Shown: positions 1-4,879 of the stretch, one piece after another
Numbering within the stretch: position 1 is the stretch's first letter
Layout of the letters: every line of letters begins with the position of its first letter
Source: Alphaproteobacteria bacterium
Lineage (GTDB): Bacteria > Pseudomonadota > Alphaproteobacteria > Micropepsales > Micropepsaceae
Assembly: GCA_003131925.1 (NCBI GenBank)
Contig: PKWC01000069.1
Span: 1-7,393 of the forward strand
Length of the DNA: 7,393 nt
Reading direction: 5' to 3'
Notes under the pieces: model-generated
Seen by the model: only the letters and a program-made list of their open reading frames with translations
What the model was told of the DNA's origin: nothing
Databases searched by the model: none
Made by a program: the position numbers and the translations under genes

Positions 1-50
1 CCCCCTTTTGCCAGCCGTTCGTCGCCGAACAGCCCCAGCCCCATTTCCAT
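1..50 (-). CDS. Possible IS4-family transposase, N-terminal start only (partial)
   Basis: The minus-strand frame beginning at ATG 48-50 reads MEMGLGLFGDERLAKGG before the window ends. GGGAG stands six bases before this ATG, which favours it over the ATG at 54-56 and the GTG at 72-74. The FGDERLAK stretch resembles the LGDxRxxxR motif at the N-terminus of Tn5/IS50-type transposases (the Tnp_DNA_bind region, which contacts the element's terminal repeats). Only 17 residues are visible and no catalytic DDE residue is inside the window, so the family is tentative. The IS50-like terminus at 90 supports the idea. The alternative is a chance short frame. Confidence 0.33.
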   Translation of the reverse strand, partial: MEMGLGLFGDERLAKG

Positions 51-90
51 GGCCATCTCCCGCAAGCGAATCACGCCGATAGGGAGTCAG
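1..90 (-). mobile_element. Left-edge end of an IS4/IS50-like insertion sequence (partial)
   Basis: Read on the minus strand from position 90, the sequence begins CTGACTCCCTATC. This shares its first seven bases and general layout with the outside end of IS50/Tn5 (CTGACTCTTATAC). Forty bases further in, a transposase-like start codon appears with a good ribosome binding site. Terminal repeat followed closely by a transposase start is the layout expected of one end of an IS4-family element whose body lies left of the window. If so, the target duplication would begin at 91 (CTTCTCGGC if nine bases long). The other end is not visible, so the call rests on the short terminal match and the peptide. 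Confidence 0.4.
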
Positions 91-260
91 CTTCTCGGCC
101 GCGCAGCAAGCTCGACGAGATGTGTGAATATCGTAGCCTCGTGGGAGAGGGATGCAGATACGTGCGTCGATTTCTGCTTCGGCGCGGGTGAGGGGCCTTC
201 GACCTATTCTAGCGTCCGAGAACCGGGGTCCGGCTCGCATCAGCGCTCGTCGCGCCCACT

Positions 261-293
261 GGCGCACCGGACAGGATAAAAGTGGGAACTGGC
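261..293 (+). repeat. 33-bp dispersed direct repeat, copy 1
   Basis: First of four same-orientation copies (others at 1186, 4762 and 6316). The 14-base core CACCGGACAGGATA is identical in all four. This copy differs from the four-copy consensus at two positions: AAAAG replaces AGAAA after the core. In frame it reads HWRTGQDKSGNW, very close to the recombinase tail at copy 3. It lies 135 bases beyond the stop codon of the minus-strand exported-protein gene ending at 429. No recombinase-like sequence is recognisable just upstream, so only the tail motif is shared. Confidence 0.85.
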
Positions 294-360
294 TGCTGAT
301 CGCGTTTGCAAGATCCAAAAAGCCGCAGTTCAGCGCGCGTCTTCAAGACGGCGGCCATGA

Positions 361-394
361 CAAAGGATAGCAGCGGCATCATCCGCTGCCTTTG
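361..394 (-). terminator. Hairpin beyond the exported-protein gene, probable terminator
   Basis: GCAGCGG (370-376) and CCGCTGC (383-389) form a perfect 7-bp GC-rich stem around a CATCAT loop. CAAAG (361-365) and CTTTG (390-394) extend it with a four-base bulge on one side. It lies 34 bases past the stop codon of the minus-strand gene that ends at 429. In the minus direction the inner stem is followed by TATCCTTTG, a weak T-rich tail. The position fits an intrinsic terminator, but the T tract is poor. Confidence 0.42.
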
Positions 395-428
395 CGCAAC
401 GTCAAATGCCGGCCACTGGTTTGTTACC

Positions 429-941
429 TCACCGGGAAAGAAAGGTGGGCGTTGCGATCTGGCCGATTATCGCCTGTTTTAAGGTCTTGCCGCCTTGGCT
501 GCGCGTGACCTGAGCAGTGTATTCGCCGTCAGTCGTTGTGCTTATCGGCGTGGTCGCGGTGAACCCGGCGATCTCCATTCCCCCAGTGACCGGTCTTTGC
601 GCCGTCCAGGTTAGGTTGTTCAGTCCCGGAACATCGACCGGCGATACCACCGGATATCCCCCCCAGGTGGGGGTCCGGCCGAAATCCTCAGACGAGTACG
701 TCCACCCCGCCGGCGCTTTTGCAGACCCATCGATGAGGCCGGCAAAATTGTAGACGGTCACAAAATCCGAGCCCGGCGTTAGGCTTTCGCCCGGATCCGT
801 CTTGATCGTGAAATGGTAGGTCGCAGACCCGTCGGCATTGTTGTCGACGTGCGTCACGGCAACTTGCAACGCGAGCGCCGGACCAGCGACGAACGTCAGC
901 CCGGAGGCCACCAATAGCGCGGCCCTGAATGTCTTCATCAT
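429..941 (-). CDS. Small exported protein of unknown function
   Basis: The product is 170 residues, or 169 if the second of two adjacent ATG codons (936-938) is used. Start 939-941 is chosen because GGGGGG lies five bases upstream and the typical signal peptide begins there. The frame remains open to 1154, but that extension shows no export signal or domain. The N-terminus has Lys and Arg, a hydrophobic core (about residues 7-19) and a cleavage site after AGPALA, so the protein is probably exported by Sec. The mature part is rich in Thr, Gly, Ser and Pro, has no Cys, and looks beta-rich. Segments such as VTVYNFAGLIDG, PAGWTYSSEDFG and GLNNLTWT recall the ectodomains of PEP-CTERM-type exported proteins, but no C-terminal sorting anchor is present (it ends IGQIATPTFLSR). 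Function is unknown. The gene stands alone, with a hairpin downstream and repeat copies on both sides. Confidence 0.8.
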   Translation of the reverse strand: MMKTFRAALLVASGLTFVAGPALALQVAVTHVDNNADGSATYHFTIKTDPGESLTPGSDFVTVYNFAGLIDGSAKAPAGWTYSSEDFGRTPTWGGYPVVSPVDVPGLNNLTWTAQRPVTGGMEIAGFTATTPISTTTDGEYTAQVTRSQGGKTLKQAIIGQIATPTFLSR

Positions 942-1447
942 GCGACCCCCCGTTTGCCGATAGTTTCCGTTTGCTTCGAACGGCGCGCGAAATTTGGCCC
1001 CTTGCATTGCAATGAATTCTGCCAATTTGCGTTGATTCGATCGAAAGCAACCGGTGATACTAGCGGCCGCGGGCGATCGCCCGCAATGAGGCCCGGCCCT
1101 ACAGTTTCGAACCGGATGCAAGCCGCCACCGCACATCGATCGAAGCACAAACAACGGACCGGGACCGCATTCTTACGAAATGAGCGCCACACCGGACAGG
1201 ATAGAAATGGGACCTGGCGCTAGGTTGTCATTCGCACGGCAACCGTTCAGAACGCCGGGGCATGAATTGTCCTTTACGCGTTTCGCAAGAAGCCGTGCAA
1301 CACGCCGCTCCTGTCCAGGACTTCTTCCATGAGGGAACTCTCCTCGTCGGCGCTCAGTTCGTTTCATGCCGCTCCGCCTCGCGATTCTGCCCCAACGCAC
1401 GGGAGACATTCGCAAACCCGACCAAGTTCGTGCGAGAGCTTAGAAAC
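942..1447. other. Intergenic stretch holding repeat copy 2
   Basis: I see no convincing gene in these 506 bases. Open frames on either strand lack a ribosome binding site, a signal peptide or any recognisable domain. Visible items are a 10-base perfect palindrome, CATTGCAATG, at 1005-1014, upstream of the exported-protein gene on its strand, and repeat copy 2 at 1186-1218. A short minus-strand open stretch around 1288-1371, reading ELSADEESSLMEEVLDRSG near its middle, looks protein-like in composition. It is under 30 codons and lacks a good start, so it could be a coding remnant. Confidence 0.5.
1186..1218 (+). repeat. 33-bp dispersed direct repeat, copy 2
   Basis: Second of the four copies and the most diverged: three differences from the consensus, two near the left end (GCCACACCGG for GGCGCACCGG) and one near the right (GACCTGG for GAACTGG). 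The core CACCGGACAGGATA is intact. Similarity to copy 3 continues weakly past the 33 bases: both go on with CTAG/TTAG, then TTGT, then TTCGC. In frame it reads RHTGQDRNGTWR and then a stop. It lies 229 bases beyond the stop of the broken NTF2-like gene. Confidence 0.82.
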
Positions 1448-1911
1448 CTAATGTTGCGCCCATGTCGATTCGATCATGCTCCAGCCGGCGGCGCCCTTTT
1501 GCAAAGTCACGGTCCAGACGGCGGACTCGACGACTTTCTTTCCCTTTTCCTTGTCGGTGAATTTTGCCGGAAGCACGACATGGGCGCGATCTCCGGTCAC
1601 AGTGACGTGCCACGGCTTGCCATAGGTGAGGACCCCATCGGTAGAGCCGATCTGCTTGTTGTTGGTATTATTGGCATTCCACCAGTCGGAACATGCCGTC
1701 GCTCCCTGCCAGACAAAGGTCCAAACTCATCTACAATGACCGCCTGGGGAGCGCACGCGGCCACGAAAGCCTTCATGTCTGCCTTGTTCTGACTATCGGC
1801 CAACTTTTTCACGCTCGCCAGCACATCCGCCTTTTCAGATGCGAGAGCAGGGGCTCCAACCAGTGGTGCGATAGTCGCTGCAACGGCCAACGCCATTATC
1901 GCGGCGCGCAT
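1448..1911 (-). pseudogene. Exported NTF2/SnoaL-like protein, single-base frameshift
   Basis: The minus strand encodes a signal peptide (MRAAIMALAVAATIAPLVG, then APALA before the mature SEKADVLASV) and the first part of a small alpha+beta domain, KADMKAFVAACAPQAVIVDE. The frame is then lost at 1717/1718, where one base appears to be missing. Restoring it gives a fluent second half running to TAG at 1448-1450: TFVWQGATACSDWWNANN, then GKPWHVTVTGDRAHVVLPA, then SAVWTVTLQKGAAGW and SMIESTWAQH. The restored protein is about 154 residues, the size of a SnoaL-like/DUF4440 member of the NTF2 superfamily with a signal peptide. Such folds bind small ligands or act as accessory domains; no substrate can be assigned. 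Start 1909-1911 is preferred because GGAAAGGA sits seven bases upstream; ATG at 1915-1917 is too close to it. The break may be a real mutation or a sequencing error. The site does not look like a programmed slippery heptamer. Confidence 0.8.
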
Positions 1912-1917
1912 GATCAT

Positions 1918-2329
1918 TTCCTTTCCGGGCTGAAGTTCATCGAGGGGTTACGATCTAAGCGCGGCCATCCAGCGTTGTCTGTCAGCCGCCGCCTGTGAAC
2001 TCCAATCCGACATCGCGCCAACGCTGGTCGTCTCGACTGGCATCTTTGAAATGCATTGAACCCCGCGGGGTTGAGGTGCTCCCCGCCAGCTCTGGAATTC
2101 AGTTCTGACTGCCGGATGAACGCGTGTGGGATATTTGTAGGATGCGCCCCGACGAGATCGTCAAATTTTACCAACAAGTCACCGAATTAATGCTGGACAG
2201 CTGAGCTGCCTAGAATAGCCTCGGGGGCGGAGAGGTAAGGGACGGCGCCAAGTGTTGACAGCGCCGTCGCCCTTCGCCATCGATCACTTTGGCTGGGGTC
2301 CGTCCTATAGATCTCCAAGGAGAACGATA
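1918..2329. other. Gene-free stretch between divergent genes
   Basis: This stretch separates the start of the broken NTF2-like gene (minus) from the start of the His-rich gene (plus), so promoters for both should lie here. I see a 14-base perfect GC-rich palindrome, AACCCCGCGGGGTT, at 2059-2072, a possible regulator site or small hairpin. A plus-strand open stretch at 2109-2204 reads LPDERVWDICRMRPDEIVK and continues to a stop at 2202-2204. It is protein-like but only 31 codons, with an upstream stop in frame, and I do not recognise it. An exact TTGACA lies at 2255-2260, but no good -10 box stands at the right distance. Confidence 0.45.
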
Positions 2330-2536
2330 ATGGCTACGACAAAACACCCTTCAAGCGAACATCACCACAACGCAGCGGCTCATCATGAAGCTGCGGCACA
2401 TCATCACCGGCAGGCAGCACATCATCACGATCATGGACGTCACCACGAAGGTAAGGAGCACGCGACAGCGGCCCACGAGCACAGCGGTCATGCCCACAAG
2501 CACAGCCACACAGCCCACGAGCATTCGCACAAGTGA
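2330..2536 (+). CDS. Small histidine-rich protein, probable metal binder
   Basis: The product is 68 residues, of which 25 are His. Start ATG at 2330 is chosen because AAGGAGA stands about six bases upstream. An in-frame earlier start at 2252 adds a stretch without His and without a ribosome binding site. The chain is built from loose repeats of AAHH/AAHHH in the first half (residues 11-33) and AHxHS-type units in the second (residues 48-67), with few hydrophobic residues. There is no signal peptide and no transmembrane segment, so it should be cytoplasmic and largely disordered or helical. Small proteins of this composition occur in many proteobacteria as hypothetical proteins. Binding of nickel, zinc, copper or cobalt is inferred from composition only. 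The gene stands alone on the plus strand, closed by a strong hairpin 85 bases downstream. No Cys is present. Confidence 0.85.
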   Translation: MATTKHPSSEHHHNAAAHHEAAAHHHRQAAHHHDHGRHHEGKEHATAAHEHSGHAHKHSHTAHEHSHK

Positions 2537-2620
2537 TCGCTTAGCGTTTTTTCAAGAGTTCGAGCAGTGGCGCCTGTGCGGATTTTCAACGAGCGTGCTC
2601 CTTGGTAACTCGCACAAACA

Positions 2621-2646
2621 CCCCATGAGCTTCACAGCTCATGGGG
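2621..2646. terminator. Strong perfect hairpin, probable bidirectional terminator
   Basis: CCCCATGAGC (2621-2630) and GCTCATGGGG (2637-2646) form a perfect 10-bp stem around a TTCACA loop. It lies 85 bases past the stop of the His-rich gene on the plus strand and 151 bases past the stop of the esterase remnant on the minus strand, so it can serve both directions. The trailing sequences (ACATTATT on plus, TGTTTGTG on minus) are only partly T-rich, so a pure intrinsic terminator is likely but not certain. Confidence 0.65.
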
Positions 2647-2796
2647 ACATTATTCGAGCAGCGCGCACGATACGCCGAAATTTACAATCAGAGTCGGAGT
2701 CGAAGGAATTGCAATCATTGGTTGGCAACGAAATACATCCTGGCGCGCCGTACGGGATGATACTGCGAACTGGTCACTCGTAGTCGCCTCGGAAGG

Positions 2797-3160
2797 TTAC
2801 AGGCGAAAAAATGCTATCGCCCGTTTCGGACCATCGAGGTCCCCAGTTGTGCGCCCCAACACGCGCGGATAGCGGAATACAGGCTGCGGCACCGTGTGCC
2901 CTCCGCTGCGAATGGCATTGAGAACGACATAAGGTCTGCCCTGTCTCCACCAGGCGAGGCGTTGCACCGACGTTGGATCACCGGGCTCGCGGTGGGGCAG
3001 CAACTTCTCGCTCGGCGGCGCCACGATTTCGTTACGAAGCGCGAATGCTTCCGCTGTAGCGGGCGCGGAAACGACTGTGCCCTTGCTGTGAAAGCCGAAG
3101 ATGCTTACCTCACCGCCGTTGTAAGGACCAGTGCGGTGGTTGACAGAAGACCGCGTTGCT
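2797..3160 (-). pseudogene. C-terminal remnant of a PHB-depolymerase-type esterase
   Basis: The minus strand carries about 110 codons ending at TAA 2797-2799. They resemble the C-terminal end of alpha/beta-hydrolase esterases of the polyhydroxybutyrate depolymerase/LpqC kind. Recognisable pieces are GPYNGGEVSIFGFHSKGTVV, which matches the VPYNGG region after the catalytic Asp, and WWRQGRPYVVLNAIRSGGHT, whose His in SGGHTVPQP would be the catalytic His. The end reads GRTTGDLDGPKRAIAFFRL. The nucleophile elbow Ser and most of the fold are absent, and the sequence before GPYNGG (SSVNHRT) no longer shows the usual GTxDxxVPY. Upstream in this frame there is soon a stop (3193-3195) inside lpxD. GTG at 3022-3024 could only start a fragment. 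The gene has therefore lost its 5' part where the lpxD 3' end now lies. The family call is fairly sure; loss of activity is inferred from the missing catalytic core. Confidence 0.72.
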
Positions 3161-3179
3161 CGCTTGTGCGAACTCTTGC

Positions 3180-4214
3180 TCAGTTCGCGCCATTATTGCG
3201 ACGATTGAAAAGCCGCATCATTCCGACTGTCTGACGGTGCCATTGGCGTGCCAGCATGGCGGGATACCCGCCTACCGACTCTCCCGGAGCGACATTGCGC
3301 ATGACGCCGCTTCTTCCTGCGATCCGCGCATGCGCGCCGATGAAGAGGTGGTCGCTCACCGCGGTTTGACCGCCGATCATCACACCGTCGCCGATCACGG
3401 TGCTGCCAGCGATGCCAACCTGACCTGCCAGCGCGCAGCCTGCGCCGATCCGAACATTGTGGCCGATCTGCACCAGATTATCGATCGCGGTTCCCGCGCC
3501 GATGACGGTGTCGCCTAGCGTGCCTCGATCGATTGCACTGTTCGCACCGATATCGACATCGTCTTCAATGATGACCCGGCCAAGCCGCAACCCGCGCACA
3601 AGGCCCGTCGAATTCGGAACGAAGCCAAAGCCCTCGGATCCGATACTCACGCCGACGCCGATATGAACATTTGAGCCGATCAGGGCGTGACTTATCACGG
3701 TCGAAGCGCCGATCAGGCAATCATCCCCGATCACGACCCCTCTGCCGAGCACACTATTGCAACCAATGTGACAGCGCATGCCGATAACGACATTCGGACC
3801 GACGACCACGCCCGCGTCAATCTGCGAACCGGCGCCGATCGCGGCGCTGGGATCGAGCTGTGCAGTCGGGTTGATCCCGGGCTCGAGCGCAACCGGCGGA
3901 TAAAAAAGATGACCGATTTGTACGTAAGCCAACCGAGGGAGAGAAACGAGAAGAACGCGGTTGCGGCTGGGATGGCGCTTTGCCAGCTCGTGGCTGGTAA
4001 TGACGACGCTGGCTCGACTCTTCTCGAATGCGTCCAGATACCGCTTGTCGCAGAATAGGCTGAGATCGCCTTCCTCGGCGCTCTCCAGGCTCTCAACATT
4101 CTGGATCATGATTTCGGAATCGGCCAGATTTGGAAGCTGTCCTCCGACGTGACGCGTAAGATAGCCCAGCGAGAGCGGGCCATTGCGGCTGTAAAATCTG
4201 GGATCGGTCGTCAT
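3180..4214 (-). CDS. lpxD: UDP-3-O-acylglucosamine N-acyltransferase LpxD
   Basis: LpxD transfers a 3-hydroxyacyl chain from acyl-carrier protein to the 2-amine of UDP-3-O-acyl-glucosamine, the third step of lipid A synthesis, in the cytoplasm. The product is 344 residues, normal for the family. Residues 1-105 form the N-terminal uridine-binding domain (FCDKRYLDAF, then VQIGHLFYP). Residues 112-310 are a left-handed beta helix of many hexapeptide units (such as VVIGDD, ALIGSN, TVIGAG). Family hallmarks are GSEGFGFVP (192-200), SAIDRGTLGDTVIG (226-239) and NLVQIGHNV (246-254). His252 in the last motif matches the catalytic His of E. coli LpxD, and His289 (SDHLFIG) matches the second conserved His. 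The C-terminal helix begins near GGYPAMLARQWHRQ. Start 4214 is chosen because GAGGG lies five bases upstream and the protein then has the family length. The usual neighbours (bamA, fabZ, lpxA, lpxB) are absent, so this is probably a second, accessory copy. All key residues are present, so it is likely active. Confidence 0.93.
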   Translation of the reverse strand: MTTDPRFYSRNGPLSLGYLTRHVGGQLPNLADSEIMIQNVESLESAEEGDLSLFCDKRYLDAFEKSRASVVITSHELAKRHPSRNRVLLVSLPRLAYVQIGHLFYPPVALEPGINPTAQLDPSAAIGAGSQIDAGVVVGPNVVIGMRCHIGCNSVLGRGVVIGDDCLIGASTVISHALIGSNVHIGVGVSIGSEGFGFVPNSTGLVRGLRLGRVIIEDDVDIGANSAIDRGTLGDTVIGAGTAIDNLVQIGHNVRIGAGCALAGQVGIAGSTVIGDGVMIGGQTAVSDHLFIGAHARIAGRSGVMRNVAPGESVGGYPAMLARQWHRQTVGMMRLFNRRNNGAN

Positions 4215-4391
4215 TTGGCCCTCGCGGATCCTGTCGTTGCTTAGCGTTCCATCGCACTCGGCCAAAGAGGGACGTCCGCAGAATTCAATCCAAATTCCCC
4301 TGAAGACCAACGATCAACGCCGACGCTATCATTCTGCCGGGGTACGCGGAACCCAGCCTCGAAAGATTAATCGGTCTGTTTCGATCGTTGA

Positions 4392-4800
4392 AATCTTGAG
4401 CGGTTATGGACAACGTCGGCGCTTCATGTTTCCGATACGGGCCTGTTCCAGACGGCCCTGAGCGCAATCAAGCGCGAACGCGAAGAGTGCATTCAGCTCC
4501 TGAGCCGCCTTGACGCGCACGCACGCACCGCGGTGCCGCCAAGCCCTCTCGAAGCAACAGGCGAAAACTTCTGGCATCCAGTCTGCAACGGTGGTTGCTC
4601 GAAGCGCCCAAGCCGCTCAATCGCCGCTATGTGCGCGGGCTTGTCTCGGACATCGTGGTGGATCGCGAAAGAGCCGTCATATCTGGGCCGCGCGCGGCGA
4701 TCGCCGCGAACGTCACTTCCGGCGATTTCGACGGCAAAGTTCTCACTTCTATATCGGGAGTGGCGCACCGGACAGGATAGAAATGAGAACTGGCGGTTAG
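4392..4800 (+). pseudogene. C-terminal remnant of a large serine recombinase, frameshifted
   Basis: This is the only recombinase-like sequence seen, and it runs opposite to its neighbours. In one frame (from about 4392) it reads DTGLFQTALSAIKREREECI, then QLLSRLDAHARTAVPPSPLE, an alpha-helical, coiled-coil-like stretch typical of the C-terminal part of large serine recombinases. Near 4560 the sense moves to another frame: RKLLASSLQRWLLEAPKPLN, then RRYVRGLVSDIVVDRERAVI, then SGPRAAIAANVTSGDFDGK, matching the usual RRYVRxLVxEIVV tail region. Near 4755 it returns to the first frame with REWRTGQDRNENWRLVVVRA, a tail I associate with rhizobial members of this family. The catalytic Ser domain and the DNA-binding recombinase domain are absent, so no active enzyme is made. 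Repeat copy 3 lies within the tail. The exact left boundary is uncertain, because the upstream 150 bases cannot be recognised. Confidence 0.72.
4762..4794 (+). repeat. 33-bp dispersed direct repeat, copy 3 (inside recombinase tail)
   Basis: Third copy, differing from the four-copy consensus at one base (ATGAGAAC for ATGGGAAC). It falls exactly on the WRTGQDRNENW codons of the recombinase remnant, the only copy with recognisable recombinase coding sequence before it. It lies 85 bases past the stop codon of the propeller gene ending at 4880. The reverse complement of the core, TATCCTGTCCGGTG, vaguely resembles the 3' end of a tRNA gene (T-arm into acceptor stem), but no tRNA is present. Confidence 0.88.
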
Positions 4801-4830
4801 TTGTGGTTCGCGCGTCGAAATGTCCACCGC

Positions 4831-4851
4831 GCCAGAGCTTACGGCTCTGGC
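4831..4851 (-). terminator. Hairpin beyond the propeller gene, possible terminator
   Basis: GCCAGAGC (4831-4838) and GCTCTGGC (4844-4851) form a perfect 8-bp stem with a five-base loop, TTACG on the plus strand. It begins 29 bases past the stop codon (4880-4882) of the minus-strand propeller gene, where an intrinsic terminator would be expected. In the minus direction the stem is followed by GGTGGACATTTCG, which has only a short T run, so rho-independent action is not assured. Confidence 0.45.
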
Positions 4852-4879
4852 CGCCAAGAGGATGGTCTCGCATCTGACA

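Noticed and set aside
942..1154. N-terminal extension of the exported-protein gene up to 1154
   Set aside because: The added residues have no signal or domain and would bury the clear signal peptide; the ATG at 939-941 has its own ribosome binding site.
1262..1792. 176-codon plus-strand open frame over the broken NTF2-like gene
   Set aside because: It is antisense to a restored, fluent protein with signal peptide; no start signal or domain supports it.
2255..2311. Sigma-70 promoter (TTGACA at 2255, TATAGA at 2306) for the His-rich gene
   Set aside because: The two boxes are 45 bases apart. TTGACA has only CATCGA at the right spacing, and TATAGA has no -35 match, so no pair is convincing.
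2896..3234. Plus-strand open frame across the esterase remnant and the lpxD end
   Set aside because: It is opposite to recognisable esterase and LpxD sequence, lacks a ribosome binding site and shows no domain.
4762..4794. tRNA gene or tRNA fragment at the repeat
   Set aside because: The reverse complement recalls the 3' end of a tRNA, but the T-loop bases are wrong and no anticodon or D-arm precedes it in any copy.
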